A program made the position numbers and the translations under genes. The notes beneath the pieces were generated by a model. That model was not told the origin of the DNA. It was given only the letters and a program-made list of their open reading frames with translations, and did not search any database. From contig NZ_LZHV01000012.1 in the NCBI RefSeq assembly GCF_001667275.1, positions 1 through 64,000 on the forward strand: a stretch of DNA of 64,000 bases, written 5' to 3'. How positions within the stretch are numbered: position 1 is the stretch's first letter; each line of letters starts with the position of its first letter. This DNA is from Mycobacterium sp. ACS4054. Lineage in GTDB: Bacteria; Actinomycetota; Actinomycetes; Mycobacteriales; Mycobacteriaceae. Shown piece by piece: positions 8,029-18,432 of the stretch.

Positions 8029-9339
8029 GTGCTTGCCCGACAACTTCGGCGTTGGTCGTCTGTGGTGTTCGCGGCCGCGCTGTCCGGCGGGCTCGCCGGT
8101 TGCGGCAACACCGATTCGTGGGTGGACGCGGCGCCGTCGCAGGGCTGGCCCGCGCAATACGCCGACGCGGCCAACAGCAGCTACACGCCCACCGGTGGCG
8201 CCACCAAGCTGTCGTTGCGGTGGACGCGCTCGGTCAAGGGCGGCCTGGCGGCGGGCCCGGCGCTCAGCGCCCGCGGCTACCTGGCCCTCAACGCGCAGAC
8301 CCCGGCCGGGTGCTCGCTGATGGAATGGGAGAACGACAACAACGGCCGGCAACGCTGGTGCGTGCGGCTGTTCCAGGGCGGCGGCTTCGCGGGTCCCCTG
8401 TTCGACGGATTCGACAACCTCTACGTCGGTCAGCCGGGCGCCTTCCTCTCCTTCCCGGTCACGCAGTGGACGCGCTGGCGACAGCCGGTGATCGGAATGC
8501 CTTTGACGCCAAGGTTTCTCGGGCACGGGCAGCTGCTCGCCGCGACGCACCTGGGCCAGGTGCTGGTCTTCGAGGCGCACCGCGGCGCGGTGGTCGGCAG
8601 CCCGATGGATCTGGTGGAGGGCGTCGATCCCACGGACGCGACGCGGGGCCTGGCCGATTGCGCGCCGGCCCGGCAGGGCTGCCCGGTGGCCGCCGCACCG
8701 GCCTTCTCGGCGGCCAGCCAGATGGCGGTGCTGGGCGTGTGGCAGCCGGGCGCGCCGACCGCCGGGCTGGTCGGGCTGAAGTATCACCCCGGCCAGACGC
8801 CGCTGCTGTCGCGGGAGTGGACCAGCGACGCCGTCGCCGCCGGTGTCATCGCCAGCCCGGTGCTGTCCGCCGACGGGTCAACCGTGTACGTCAACGGCCG
8901 CGACGAACGACTGTGGGCGCTGCACGCCGCCGACGGGAAAGTGAAGTGGTCGGCGCCGCTGGGATTTCTGGCGCAGACGCCGCCCGCGGTCACGCCCGAC
9001 GGCCTCGTCGTGTCGGGCGGCGGCCCCGACACCCGGTTGGCGGCGTTCAAGGACGCCGGCGATCACGCAGATCCGGCGTGGCGCCGCGACGACGTCGTCC
9101 CGCTGTCGTCGTCGAGCCTGGCCGGCGCGGGCGTCGGCTACACCGTGGTCAGCGGCCCGGGGGCGAACGGCGCACCCGGCATGTCCCTACTGGTGTTCGA
9201 CCCTGGCACGGGCCACACGCAGGGCAGCTATCCCCTGCCGGCGGCCACCGGCTATCCCGTCGCGGTCTCGGTCGGCGCCGCCCGCCGCGTGGTGGCCGCG
9301 ACCAGCGACGGCCAGGTCTACGGCTTCGCGCCCGAGTAG
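8029..9339 (+). CDS. Lipoprotein with PQQ-like beta-propeller repeats (Rv3035-like)
   Basis: Exported protein of about 436 residues. The signal peptide carries arginines, a hydrophobic core and a clear lipobox (LAGC), so it is anchored outside the membrane. The body has repeated blades of the kind GSTVYVNGRDERLWALHAADGKVKW, typical of PQQ-binding-like beta-propellers, which here usually serve as binding or scaffold domains rather than as enzymes. A TTG at 8017 is an alternative start; GTG 8029 gives a shorter signal peptide and better spacing from the GGAAGG at 8009-8014. Position and length match Rv3035 of M. tuberculosis, whose function is unknown. Confidence 0.82.
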   Translation: MLARQLRRWSSVVFAAALSGGLAGCGNTDSWVDAAPSQGWPAQYADAANSSYTPTGGATKLSLRWTRSVKGGLAAGPALSARGYLALNAQTPAGCSLMEWENDNNGRQRWCVRLFQGGGFAGPLFDGFDNLYVGQPGAFLSFPVTQWTRWRQPVIGMPLTPRFLGHGQLLAATHLGQVLVFEAHRGAVVGSPMDLVEGVDPTDATRGLADCAPARQGCPVAAAPAFSAASQMAVLGVWQPGAPTAGLVGLKYHPGQTPLLSREWTSDAVAAGVIASPVLSADGSTVYVNGRDERLWALHAADGKVKWSAPLGFLAQTPPAVTPDGLVVSGGGPDTRLAAFKDAGDHADPAWRRDDVVPLSSSSLAGAGVGYTVVSGPGANGAPGMSLLVFDPGTGHTQGSYPLPAATGYPVAVSVGAARRVVAATSDGQVYGFAPE

Positions 9340-9358
9340 GGGCGGCCATACTGGGCCC

Positions 9359-9745
9359 ATGCCCACCGACGACGAGATGCAGGCCGCCATCACCGCCTAC
9401 TCCCATGAAGGCCAGCGCAATCCGACGGCCGACCGCATCGCCACCGTGCTGCTGCTCGCCGCCCAGGCTTTCCTGATCGCGGTCACCGTTGGCCTGCTGG
9501 GCCTGTTCGTCATGGGGACCGACCCGTGCGGCACCCGAAAATGCGGCGACCCGGCGTGGATCGACCGCGCGATGGTGTTGGGTATCGGCGGCGGCGTCGT
9601 CCTCTTCGTCATTGCGCTGGTCGTAGCGATCCGCCGCCTGGCCAAGCGCCGGACCGCCTTCTTCGTCCCGCTGCTCGGCTGCGTCGCGCAGGTGGCGCTG
9701 GCGGTCGGCGCCGCGGCGATGGAGACGTTGGCCGGCCCCGTCTAG
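9359..9745 (+). CDS. Small membrane protein of unknown function, three TM helices
   Basis: A 128-residue protein that I cannot assign to a named family. The first 25 residues are polar (DDEMQAAITAYSHEGQRNPT). Three hydrophobic segments follow, roughly residues 27-52, 70-90 and 98-122. The loop between the first two contains a pair of cysteines (PCGTRKCGD) that would lie outside the cytoplasm if the N-terminus is inside, and could form a disulfide. The ATG lies 19 bases after the lipoprotein stop, so the two genes are probably co-transcribed. I recall no counterpart between Rv3035 and Rv3036c in M. tuberculosis. Confidence 0.75.
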   Translation: MPTDDEMQAAITAYSHEGQRNPTADRIATVLLLAAQAFLIAVTVGLLGLFVMGTDPCGTRKCGDPAWIDRAMVLGIGGGVVLFVIALVVAIRRLAKRRTAFFVPLLGCVAQVALAVGAAAMETLAGPV

Positions 9746-9747
9746 CG

Positions 9748-10431
9748 TCAGAGGTTCAGCGGCGGGATGACGTTGCGCGGCACCCGGGCCTGCACCGGCC
9801 CGGCAAAGGCCGGCAGGATCTCACCGGGCGCGAAGTAGAAGATCAGCTCGTCGTCGGTGATGGCGAAGTTCTGATAGTGCGTCGGGTCGTGCCCGGTCGA
9901 CGGCAGAATCGCTGCGCCCAACGGGGTCTGGTGTTCAAGGTCGCGCTGCACGATCGGAAAGACGCTGTCCAGCGGCGTGGTGCCCGGCGCGAACAAGGTG
10001 TCGAAGGTGATGGGCTGCTTCGTGCCGAGGTTGTAGTTGAACGCCTTGTACCAGATCGACGGGTGCGCCCCGCCGAGGTCCTGGAAGAACTTGAGCACCA
10101 CGCTGCGGGTGTTGTGCGGCGGCTGCCCGGAACTGCGTTGCTCGGTGGTGGCCTCGAGCTGGTAGGGCTGATCGCGCGACCCCGAACTCTGGGCGACGTT
10201 GACGAAACCGTCCCGGTTCTGCATGACGTAGTCGATCAGCGCCTGCTCGTCGGGATAGTCGGCGGGAAACGCCATGTTGAGCGTGTAGGTGGGGCCGGTG
10301 CCGCGCACGCGGCACATCTGACCGTCCTCGAGGGTGCCGCCGACGCTGGCACACGACGGTGGCGCGGCGGCCGCCGGCCAACCCAACAGGGCCGCCGATG
10401 CGAGCACCACGGCCGCTATCAGAAAACGCAT
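9748..10431 (-). CDS. Secreted protein of the TB22.2 (Rv3036c) family, DUF3298/RsiV-like domain
   Basis: Exported 227-residue protein with a cleavable signal peptide (MRFLIAAVVLASAALLGWPAAAA). The C-terminal two thirds, with FKFF-type strands, a KQPITFDTLFAPGTTPLDSVFPIVQRDL segment split over helix and strand, and a terminal FAITDDELIFYFAPGEI block, is the DUF3298 fold found in anti-sigma RsiV and related envelope proteins. The M. tuberculosis homologue Rv3036c (TB22.2) has been reported as a cell-wall-associated esterase. Two cysteines (C27, C40) could form a disulfide. It ends two bases from the convergent membrane-protein gene. Confidence 0.85.
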   Translation of the reverse strand: MRFLIAAVVLASAALLGWPAAAAPPSCASVGGTLEDGQMCRVRGTGPTYTLNMAFPADYPDEQALIDYVMQNRDGFVNVAQSSGSRDQPYQLEATTEQRSSGQPPHNTRSVVLKFFQDLGGAHPSIWYKAFNYNLGTKQPITFDTLFAPGTTPLDSVFPIVQRDLEHQTPLGAAILPSTGHDPTHYQNFAITDDELIFYFAPGEILPAFAGPVQARVPRNVIPPLNL

Positions 10432-10500
10432 TCTTCCGTTGTCCTTGCAGGTTAGGCGGGGCTGGACGCCTGGCAGAGTGTCGCACCAGCCTACCGGGCG

Positions 10501-11691
10501 CTATCGCGAGGGACGGCAGACGAACGCCGCCGCGCGACCGCCGGCCCGCGGCCCGATGCGGGTGATGACCACCGACAGGGCCCGGCCGCCGCGCAGCCGC
10601 ATCCGGCGCCGCAGCGCGTCGGGGTCGACCGGCACGCCGCGCACCAAGACCTCCAGCGTCCCGCAGTCCAGCGCCGACAACGCCTGGCGCAGCCGCCGCT
10701 CGTTGAACGCCAGTTGCTCGAGCACCTCGAAGCCCCGGACCCCCGGCGGCGGCTCATCGCCCGACAGGTAGGCGATGTTGGGGTCGAGTTGCCACAGCCC
10801 GTGGCGCGCGCCGTAGTGGCGCACCAGCCCCGCCCGGACCACCGCGCCGTCGGGGTCGACGATCCATCGCCCCACCGGTCGCACCGGGCAGTCGTCGGGG
10901 TCGGTGTCGGTGATCTGCTCGCCGCGATCGAGGACCGTCGCCCGCCGGCGGACGCCGCGCCGCGCCAGTCCGGCCGACCACAGGCACGCTTCCCGCACCG
11001 AGCCCCGATGCGATGTCACCTCGATCTCGCCGTCGAAGCCGAGGCGGTACACTTCGTCGAAATCTATTCCGGGAGAGCATTTTACGATGAGGTCGCGGCT
11101 GCGGTAGGTGTCGACCAAGGCACCCAGGGCCGGTTGGTAGTCGTCGATGCGGAAGCGGCGCCGCCCGCCGGCACGGCGCGCCGGGTCTACGAGCACCGCG
11201 GTGGCGCCGATCACCGGCGCCAGCGCGTCGGCGCGGCAGAGCGGGGCCGCCTCCCCCAGGTTGTGCCGCGCCATCGCCAGCCGGACCCAGTCGAGGTCGC
11301 TGCCCACCGCACGAACGCCGGCGCACCGCAGCGCGGCCAACTCGGTGCCGATCGAACAGGTCGCGTCGTGCACGGCGACACCGGCCTCGGCGAGCCGGCG
11401 GGCCCGATGCATGGCCACCGGGGCCGCGGTCGCCTGCTGCAGCGCCTCGTCGGTGAACAACCAATTCGCGGCGCCCAGCTCACCGAGCTTCTCGGCGGCG
11501 CGGCGGCGCAGCAACGTCGTCTCCACCAACACCGCCGTCCGGTCGCCGAAGCGGGCCCGCGCGGCGGCGATGTCGGCGACCCGGGTGGCGTCGGTCAGCT
11601 CGAGTGCGGCGACGGTGGCCAGCGCCGCGGCGCCCGGCTCCGACCGCAGATAACGGACGTCCTCGGCGCCGAAAACCAGGCCGTCACTCAG
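10501..11691 (-). CDS. SAM-dependent methyltransferase with THUMP-like C-terminal domain (Rv3037c-like)
   Basis: Class I methyltransferase: HDATCSIGTELAAL is the glycine-rich SAM loop, followed by VGSDLDWVRLAMARHN and the LVDPARRAGG catalytic-loop region. The C-terminal part resembles the THUMP-like domain of this actinobacterial family. Rv3037c is discussed as a candidate for methylglucose polysaccharide synthesis. The start is odd: family alignment places it just before FGAEDVRYLR, but no ATG, GTG or TTG exists there in frame. CTG at 11691-11689 overlaps the upstream TGA exactly where other members have an ATGA junction, so I use it. The next upstream in-frame ATG (11844) would overlap the preceding gene by 157 bases. 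Confidence 0.75.
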   Translation of the reverse strand: MSDGLVFGAEDVRYLRSEPGAAALATVAALELTDATRVADIAAARARFGDRTAVLVETTLLRRRAAEKLGELGAANWLFTDEALQQATAAPVAMHRARRLAEAGVAVHDATCSIGTELAALRCAGVRAVGSDLDWVRLAMARHNLGEAAPLCRADALAPVIGATAVLVDPARRAGGRRRFRIDDYQPALGALVDTYRSRDLIVKCSPGIDFDEVYRLGFDGEIEVTSHRGSVREACLWSAGLARRGVRRRATVLDRGEQITDTDPDDCPVRPVGRWIVDPDGAVVRAGLVRHYGARHGLWQLDPNIAYLSGDEPPPGVRGFEVLEQLAFNERRLRQALSALDCGTLEVLVRGVPVDPDALRRRMRLRGGRALSVVITRIGPRAGGRAAAFVCRPSR

Positions 11692-12662
11692 GAGGGCTTG
11701 ACCCCGGTGATCATCACGTTGTAGAACCAGCCCTTCGGCGCCAGGTGCCGCATGACGTTGGCGTCCAGCCAACTCAGCGCCTTCCAGCTGTTGAAGGCGA
11801 ACTTCGCCCAGCCCCAGCCCAGTCGCCCGGGCGGCACCGCGCATTCGAACGTGCGCAGCGGCCAGCCCAGCATGGCGGCGGTGAATTCCACGGTGGCCGT
11901 TTGCACTTCGGTCGCACCGGCGTTGCCGGCCAACCGCTCCAGGTCGCCTGGCGTGAACGTGTGCAGGTCGACGACGGCCTCCAGCGCCGCGGCGCGCGAG
12001 GATTCGTCGAGCTCGGCCTGGGGCCGCCGCCAGCCGTCCAGACCGGGCAGCTTGGTGACGTTCGTCGCGACGCGCCAGGTCAGGGTGGACAACGTGCGGG
12101 CGTAGGTGTCGCCGACCGTGGTCGGCTCACCGGCGAAGATGAACCGCCCGCCGGGCCGCAGCACCCGGACCACCTCGCGCAGCGCGAGCTCGACATCGGG
12201 GATGTGGTGCAGCACGGCGTGCCCGACCACCAGGTCAAAGGTGTTGTCGTCGTAGGGAATTCCCTCGGCGTCCGCGACCCGGCCGTCGATGTCCAGTCCC
12301 AGCGACTGGCCGTTGCGGGTGGCGACCTTGACCATCCCGGGTGACAGGTCGGTGACCGACCCGCGCCGGGCCACCCCGGACTGGATCAGGTTGAGCAGGA
12401 AAAAGCCGGTGCCGCAGCCCAATTCGAGGGCTCGGTCGTAGGGCAGCTCGCGCAGGACCTCGTCGGGCACGATCGCGTCGAAGCAGTCCCGGGCATAATC
12501 CACGCAGCGCTGGTCGTACGAGATCGACCACTTCTCGTCGTAGGACTCGGCTTCCCAATCGTGGTAGAGCACCTGGGCCAGCTTGCTGTCGTGCCTGGCC
12601 GCCTCCACCTGCTCGGCCGTGGCATGGGGGTTGGGCACGGCGTCGGTCGAACTCGTCGTCAT
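11688..12662 (-). CDS. Class I SAM-dependent methyltransferase (Rv3038c-like)
   Basis: A 324-residue methyltransferase with all usual motifs: motif I LELGCGTGFFLLNL (about 79-92), the acidic loop VTDLSPGMVKVA, motif II YDDNTFDLVVGHAVLHHIPD, and motif III VLRPGGRFIFAGEP. The C-terminal 100 residues after the Rossmann core are rich in aromatics and form a family-specific lid. Substrate unknown. The gene starts 10 bases downstream of echA17 and its stop overlaps the next gene (CTGA/ATGA-type junction), so it lies in a long minus-strand operon from the ABC protein to Rv3037c. Confidence 0.85.
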   Translation of the reverse strand: MTTSSTDAVPNPHATAEQVEAARHDSKLAQVLYHDWEAESYDEKWSISYDQRCVDYARDCFDAIVPDEVLRELPYDRALELGCGTGFFLLNLIQSGVARRGSVTDLSPGMVKVATRNGQSLGLDIDGRVADAEGIPYDDNTFDLVVGHAVLHHIPDVELALREVVRVLRPGGRFIFAGEPTTVGDTYARTLSTLTWRVATNVTKLPGLDGWRRPQAELDESSRAAALEAVVDLHTFTPGDLERLAGNAGATEVQTATVEFTAAMLGWPLRTFECAVPPGRLGWGWAKFAFNSWKALSWLDANVMRHLAPKGWFYNVMITGVKPS

Positions 12663-12672
12663 GCAGGGCAGC

Positions 12673-13437
12673 CTAACGGGCGGCGGATCCGGAGTCCTCT
12701 TCGCCGGTCTGACCAGCGGCGAACACCTCGACGTAACGGCGCCGCTCGGCCGCGCCCCGATCAGCGGGATCCAGCTCGAACACGTCGTTGATGCCCGCCT
12801 TCGCGGCGGCCAGCGCGGGCCGGGGGCCTTCGAGGAAGCGGCGCGCCCACGCGGCGGCCGCGTCGTACACGTCGTCGGGGGCCACCATCTCGTCGATCAG
12901 GCCCAGCGCCAGCGCCTCCTCGGCGTCGAAGAACCGGCCGCTGAACACCAGTTCCTTGGCCTTACTCGCCCCCGCCGCGCGGGTCAGGCGGGCCATCCCG
13001 TCGCCACCCGGGACGAGGCCGGCCAGGATCTCGGTCGCGCCGAACTTCACGTTGTCGCCGCTGACGCGCCAGTCGGCGGCCAGGGCCAGCGTGAGCCCGG
13101 CGCCCAGGGCGTACCCGGTGATCGCGGCGACGGTCGGCTTGGGGATGCCCGCCACGGCCTCGATGGCCTGCTGGCGGGCCCGGGCCGCCGTCTCGGCCTC
13201 CGGCGCGCTCAGCGTGCGCAGCTCGGGCATGTCGTCGCCGGCGGAGAAGATCTCGTGGCCGCCGAACAGGATGACGGCCGCCACGTCGTCGCGCTCCCCC
13301 AGCTCGCCGGCCGCGGCCACGATCTCCCGGTAGACCTGGCGGGTCATCGCGTTCGTCGGCGGACGCGACAGCAGCAGCATGGCCAGCCCGGCGTCCTGCG
13401 AGCCGTCGCTGACCACGGTGCTGACGAACTCGCTCAA
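12673..13437 (-). CDS. echA17: Enoyl-CoA hydratase/isomerase family protein
   Basis: Crotonase-fold enzyme of 254 residues, the same length as EchA17 (Rv3039c). The oxyanion-hole segments are visible: [15 protein letters not shown] (first) and [18 protein letters not shown] (second), followed by [25 protein letters not shown]. One position equivalent to a catalytic glutamate in hydratases reads Glu in FGATEILAG, but the second (usually after PGGG.) is Asp, so hydratase against isomerase activity is open. The TTG start overlaps the Nudix TGA (TTGA); a GTG nine bases upstream is the alternative. Confidence 0.85.
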   Translation of the reverse strand: MSEFVSTVVSDGSQDAGLAMLLLSRPPTNAMTRQVYREIVAAAGELGERDDVAAVILFGGHEIFSAGDDMPELRTLSAPEAETAARARQQAIEAVAGIPKPTVAAITGYALGAGLTLALAADWRVSGDNVKFGATEILAGLVPGGDGMARLTRAAGASKAKELVFSGRFFDAEEALALGLIDEMVAPDDVYDAAAAWARRFLEGPRPALAAAKAGINDVFELDPADRGAAERRRYVEVFAAGQTGEEDSGSAAR

Positions 13438-14267
13438 TGCCGCCACCCCATCCCGCCGGCCTCGCGCGCCTGGTGGTAGCGGTCGGAGTCGAAGAACTCG
13501 AACACCCAGTTGTCGCCCTGGATCTCCAGGTGCGGCTGCACCGGCACGATCTGCCGCTCGACGGACAGCACCTCCGCGACGGTCCGGCCGGCCAGCGAGT
13601 CCAGCTGGGTCCACGTCGGCGGCAGCAGGAAGCATCGGCCGGCGGAGAAGTCTTCGATGGCCGCCTGGGGCGTCGTCCAGCCGGCGCGGTCGGATTCGGT
13701 GTTCTCGCCGTCGGCCCGCTGCCCCTCGGGCAGGGCGCCCACGAAGAAGTAGGTGTCGTAGCGGCGGGTGCGCTCCGCTTCCGGGGTGACCCAGTTGGCC
13801 CACGGCCGCAGCAGATCCGAACGCAGCTCGAGGTTCTCGCGGCGCAGGAAGTCCGCGAACGACAGCGTCCCGTCGGCCAGCGCGCGGCGGGCATCGGCGT
13901 ACACCGACGCGTCACCGACGATGCCGTCCGGGTCACCCGCCGGTCCCGCGAACAACACCCCGGATTCCTCGAACGTCTCCCGGGCCGCGGCGCACACCAG
14001 CGCCTCGGCCAGGTCCGGCTCGATGCCGAAGCGCTGCGCCCACCACTGCGGCGGGGGGCCGGCCCACGCGATGTCGGCGTTGCGGTCCCGGTCGTCGACG
14101 CCGCCGCCGGGGAACACCATCGTGCCCGCGGCGAACTCCATCTTGGCGTGGCGGCGCATCAGGAAGACGGCTAGCCCGGTTTGTGAGCCCGCCGGGTCGT
14201 CGCGGACGAGCATCACGGTCGCCGCCGGGCGCGGGACCAGCGGGGCCTCTTCGGTCGGTGAGGTCAT
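13434..14267 (-). CDS. Nudix hydrolase (Rv3040c-like)
   Basis: Hydrolase of nucleoside diphosphates linked to another moiety, possibly coenzyme A given length and layout like NUDT19. The Nudix box is interrupted: the Gly-rich start [10 protein letters not shown] is separated by an insertion of about 30 residues from the helix [14 protein letters not shown], which carries the metal-binding RE..EE residues. Full length is 277 residues. ATG overlaps the ABC protein stop (ATGA), and its own stop overlaps echA17, so translation is coupled in both directions. Confidence 0.85.
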   Translation of the reverse strand: MTSPTEEAPLVPRPAATVMLVRDDPAGSQTGLAVFLMRRHAKMEFAAGTMVFPGGGVDDRDRNADIAWAGPPPQWWAQRFGIEPDLAEALVCAAARETFEESGVLFAGPAGDPDGIVGDASVYADARRALADGTLSFADFLRRENLELRSDLLRPWANWVTPEAERTRRYDTYFFVGALPEGQRADGENTESDRAGWTTPQAAIEDFSAGRCFLLPPTWTQLDSLAGRTVAEVLSVERQIVPVQPHLEIQGDNWVFEFFDSDRYHQAREAGGMGWRH

Positions 14268-15109
14268 AGCTGCCTCCGGTGAGCTGCGCGGGTGCGGACG
14301 CGGCGGGCGAAATAGCGCCCGTCGACCACGTCGAGGGCGATCGACTGGCCGAACGCGGTGGACAGGTTCTCGCCGGTCAGCACGTCGGTCAGCAACCCCG
14401 CGGCGACCACCTGGCCCTCGGACAGCAGCATGCAGTGGCTGAAACCCGGCGGGATCTCCTCGACGTGGTGGGTGACCAGCACCAGCGCGGGAGCGTCGGG
14501 GTCGGCCGCCAGGTCGGCCAGCCGCGCCACCAACTCCTCGCGCCCGCCCAGGTCCAGGCCGGCGGCGGGCTCGTCGAGCAGCAGCAGCTCGGGGTCGGTC
14601 ATCAGCGCGCGGGCGATCAACACCCGCTTGCGCTCGCCTTCCGACAGCGTTCCGTAGGTGCGGTCCGCGAGGTGCTCGGCGCCGAGGCTCTCCAGCATGT
14701 CGATGGCCCGGCGGTAGTCGACGTCCTCGTAGCGCTCCCGCCACCGGCCCAGCACCGCGTAGCCGGCCGACACCACCAAGTCGCGCACCACCTCGTCGGT
14801 CGGCACGCGCTGCGCGAGCGCCGACGAGCTGAGCCCGATCCGGGACCGCAACTCCGAGACGTCCACCCGGCCCAGCCGCTCGCCGAGCACGAAGGCCACG
14901 CCCGACGAGGGGTGTTCGGCCGCCGCGGCGATGCGCAGCAGGGACGTCTTGCCGGCCCCGTTGGGGCCGACGATGACCCAGCGCTCGTCGAGTTCGACCG
15001 CCCAATCGACCGGCCCGACGAGGGAGTTGCCGCCGCGCCGCAGCGACACGTTCCTGAAATCGATCAGCAGATCGGGGTCGGCTGCCTCGTTCGTTTGGTC
15101 GGCGGGCAC
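14264..15109 (-). CDS. ABC transporter-type ATPase subunit (Rv3041c-like)
   Basis: Stand-alone ABC ATPase, 281 residues. Walker A is GPNGAGKTSLL, the signature is LSEGERKR, Walker B is LLLLDEPAAGLD, and the switch histidine is in VTHHVEEI. The order and spacing are those of an ATP-binding subunit, but no membrane permease gene is adjacent, so it may pair with a distant permease or act as a soluble ATPase. The GTG start is the only in-frame start with sensible length. It heads the operon of overlapping genes down to Rv3037c. Confidence 0.88.
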   Translation of the reverse strand: MPADQTNEAADPDLLIDFRNVSLRRGGNSLVGPVDWAVELDERWVIVGPNGAGKTSLLRIAAAAEHPSSGVAFVLGERLGRVDVSELRSRIGLSSSALAQRVPTDEVVRDLVVSAGYAVLGRWRERYEDVDYRRAIDMLESLGAEHLADRTYGTLSEGERKRVLIARALMTDPELLLLDEPAAGLDLGGREELVARLADLAADPDAPALVLVTHHVEEIPPGFSHCMLLSEGQVVAAGLLTDVLTGENLSTAFGQSIALDVVDGRYFARRVRTRAAHRRQL

Positions 15110-15167
15110 CCGCTCATCGTGCCGTACCGCGGCCGTCCGGCACCTGCCGGGTCACCGCTCCGGCCAC

Positions 15168-15217
15168 CAGACGCAAAATCGCACGAAAGTGGCTTGGATC
15201 ATGCGATTTTCTGTCTG
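15168..15217. repeat. Intergenic inverted repeat (GACGCAAAATCGC type), likely terminator
   Basis: Arms CAGACGCAAAATCGCA (15168-15183) and TGCGATTTTCTGTCTG (15202-15217) pair over 16 bases with two mismatches around an 18-base loop. It lies just downstream of the serB2 stop. A second copy of the same family stands downstream of cyp136 at 40162-40219, so this is a dispersed repeat placed at gene ends, with the A and T runs inside the stem rather than after it. Confidence 0.7.
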
Positions 15218-15244
15218 CTCGCGCCATTGCCGCGCTCGCGATCG

Positions 15245-16489
<1,245 letters not shown>

Positions 16490-16498
16490 CTACCGCCG

Positions 16499-18259
16499 CT
16501 ACTGTTCAGGCGTCGAGCGATCGGGCTCGGTGCGCGGACCGAAGCCCTTCGGTGACTCGAGGGCCGTGGCGTGGCGCCCGACGTGCGCCTCGGCGCGCAG
16601 CCGCTCCACCATGTGCGGGTAGTGCAGCTCGAAAGCCGGGCGCTCCGAACGGATCCGGGGCAGCTCGGTGAAGTTGTGCCGCGGCGGCGGGCAGCTGGTC
16701 GCCCACTCCAGGGAGTTGCCGTAGCCCCACGGGTCGTCGACGGTCACGACCTCGCCGTAGCGCCAGCTCTTGAAGACGTTCCAGACGAACGGGAACATCG
16801 ACGCGCCCAGGATGAAGGCGCCGACCGTGGAGGCGATGTTGTAGGGCTGGAAGCCATCCGAGGGCAGGTAGTCGGCGTAGCGGCGCGGCATGCCCATGTC
16901 GCCCAGCCAGTGCTGCACCAGGAAGGTGGTGTGGAAGCCGATGAAGGTCAACCAGAAGTGCAGCTTGCCCAGCCGCTCGTCCAGCAGCCGGCCGGTCATC
17001 TTCGGGAACCAGAAGTACACGCCGGCGAACGTGGCGAACACGATCGTCCCGAACAGCACGTAGTGGAAGTGCGCGACGACGAAGTAGGTGTCGGTGACGT
17101 GGAAGTCCAGCGGCGGGCTGGCCAGCATCACCCCGGTCAGACCGCCCAGCAGGAAGGTCACCAAAAAGCCCACCGAGAACAGCATCGGGGTCTCGAAGGT
17201 GATTTGCCCCTTCCACATGGTGCCGATCCAGTTGAAGAACTTGATCCCGGTCGGCACGGCGATCAGATAGGTCATGAACGAAAAGAACGGCAGCAGAACG
17301 GCTCCGGTGGCGAACATGTGGTGCGCCCACACCGCGACCGACAACGCGGCGATGGACAGCGTCGCGTAAACCAGGGTGGTGTAACCGAATACCGGCTTGC
17401 GGGAGAAGACCGGGATGATCTCGGTGATGATGCCGAAGAACGGCAGCGCGATGATGTACACCTCGGGATGGCCGAAGAACCAGAACAGGTGCTGCCACAG
17501 CAGAACCCCGCCGTTGGCCGCGTCGTAGACGTGGGCCCCTAGATGTCGATCGGCGGCCAGCCCGAACAGCGCGGCGGTCAGGATCGGGAAGGCGATCAGG
17601 ATCAGGATCGACGTCACCAGGATGTTCCAGGTGAAGATCGGCATCCGGAACATCGTCATGCCGGGCGCGCGCATGCAGATCACGGTGGTGATCATGTTGA
17701 CCGCGCCCAGGATGGTGCCCAGACCGGCGACGATCAGGCCGGTGATCCACAGGTCCCCGCCGGCTCCGGGGGAGTGGACGGCGTCCGACAGCGGCGTGTA
17801 GGCCGTCCAGCCGAAGTCCGCGGCCCCGCCCGGGACGATGAAGCCGGCCGACGCGGTCAGGCCGCCGAAGAGGAACAGCCAGAACGAGAAGGCGTTCAGC
17901 CGGGGGAATGCCACGTCGGGCGCGCCGATCTGCAGCGGCAGCACCAGGTTGGCGAAGCCGAACACCACCGGGGTGGCATACAGCAGCAGCATGATCGTGC
18001 CGTGCATGGTGAACAGCTGGTTGTACTGCTCATTCGACAGGAACTGCAGTCCCGGCGCGGCCAGCTCGGTGCGCATCAACAGGGCCATCAGTCCGCCGAT
18101 GAAGAAGAAGACGAAGCAGGTGACCGTGTACATGATGCCGATCATCTTGTGATCGGTGGTCGTTACCAGTTTGTAGACGAGGTTCCCTTTGGGACCGGTC
18201 CGGTCTGGGTACGGACGAACGGCCTCGAGTTCTCCCAAGGGGGGCGCTTCGGCTGTCAA
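16499..18259 (-). CDS. ctaD: Cytochrome c oxidase subunit I (aa3-type)
   Basis: Catalytic subunit of the cytochrome aa3 oxidase, part of the bcc-aa3 supercomplex in the membrane. About twelve TM helices; heme a and CuB ligands are in recognisable motifs: [19 protein letters not shown] (His plus the Tyr cross-link segment), AHHMFATGA and AHFHYVLFG. The start is TTG 18259 (reading [10 protein letters not shown]): GGAG lies six bases upstream, and this matches the M. tuberculosis N-terminus. An upstream TTG at 18271 would lie too close to the promoter-side of that site. Length 586 residues. Confidence 0.96.
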   Translation of the reverse strand: MTAEAPPLGELEAVRPYPDRTGPKGNLVYKLVTTTDHKMIGIMYTVTCFVFFFIGGLMALLMRTELAAPGLQFLSNEQYNQLFTMHGTIMLLLYATPVVFGFANLVLPLQIGAPDVAFPRLNAFSFWLFLFGGLTASAGFIVPGGAADFGWTAYTPLSDAVHSPGAGGDLWITGLIVAGLGTILGAVNMITTVICMRAPGMTMFRMPIFTWNILVTSILILIAFPILTAALFGLAADRHLGAHVYDAANGGVLLWQHLFWFFGHPEVYIIALPFFGIITEIIPVFSRKPVFGYTTLVYATLSIAALSVAVWAHHMFATGAVLLPFFSFMTYLIAVPTGIKFFNWIGTMWKGQITFETPMLFSVGFLVTFLLGGLTGVMLASPPLDFHVTDTYFVVAHFHYVLFGTIVFATFAGVYFWFPKMTGRLLDERLGKLHFWLTFIGFHTTFLVQHWLGDMGMPRRYADYLPSDGFQPYNIASTVGAFILGASMFPFVWNVFKSWRYGEVVTVDDPWGYGNSLEWATSCPPPRHNFTELPRIRSERPAFELHYPHMVERLRAEAHVGRHATALESPKGFGPRTEPDRSTPEQ

Positions 18260-18309
18260 CAGCTTCTCCAAACAGTAGGACAGGGGCCCAAAAAACAGAG
18301 CTGACTCGA

Positions 18310-18338
18310 ATCTTAACCGCCGATCATGGCGACGTCAG
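18310..18338 (-). promoter_or_regulatory. Candidate sigma-A promoter of ctaD
   Basis: On the minus strand CTGACG (18338-18333) and TAAGAT (18315-18310) stand 17 bases apart, a good fit to the mycobacterial housekeeping promoter (TTGACA/TAnnnT). Transcription would start near 18303, giving a leader of about 44 bases before the TTG start of ctaD. Confidence 0.55.
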
Positions 18339-18432
18339 GGCTGGTCCTACAAACTGTCGTAAATGGGTCGGCGGGGCGGCGTGTCGGTTCGGCGCGCCGG
18401 GGGCACCGGCGGCGGGTGTTAGCGTCTGACGC

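Noticed and set aside
12673..13803. Extended echA17 frame reaching 13803
   Set aside because: The extra 122 codons are antisense-like sequence inside the Nudix gene; TTG 13437 gives the family length and a TTGA overlap.
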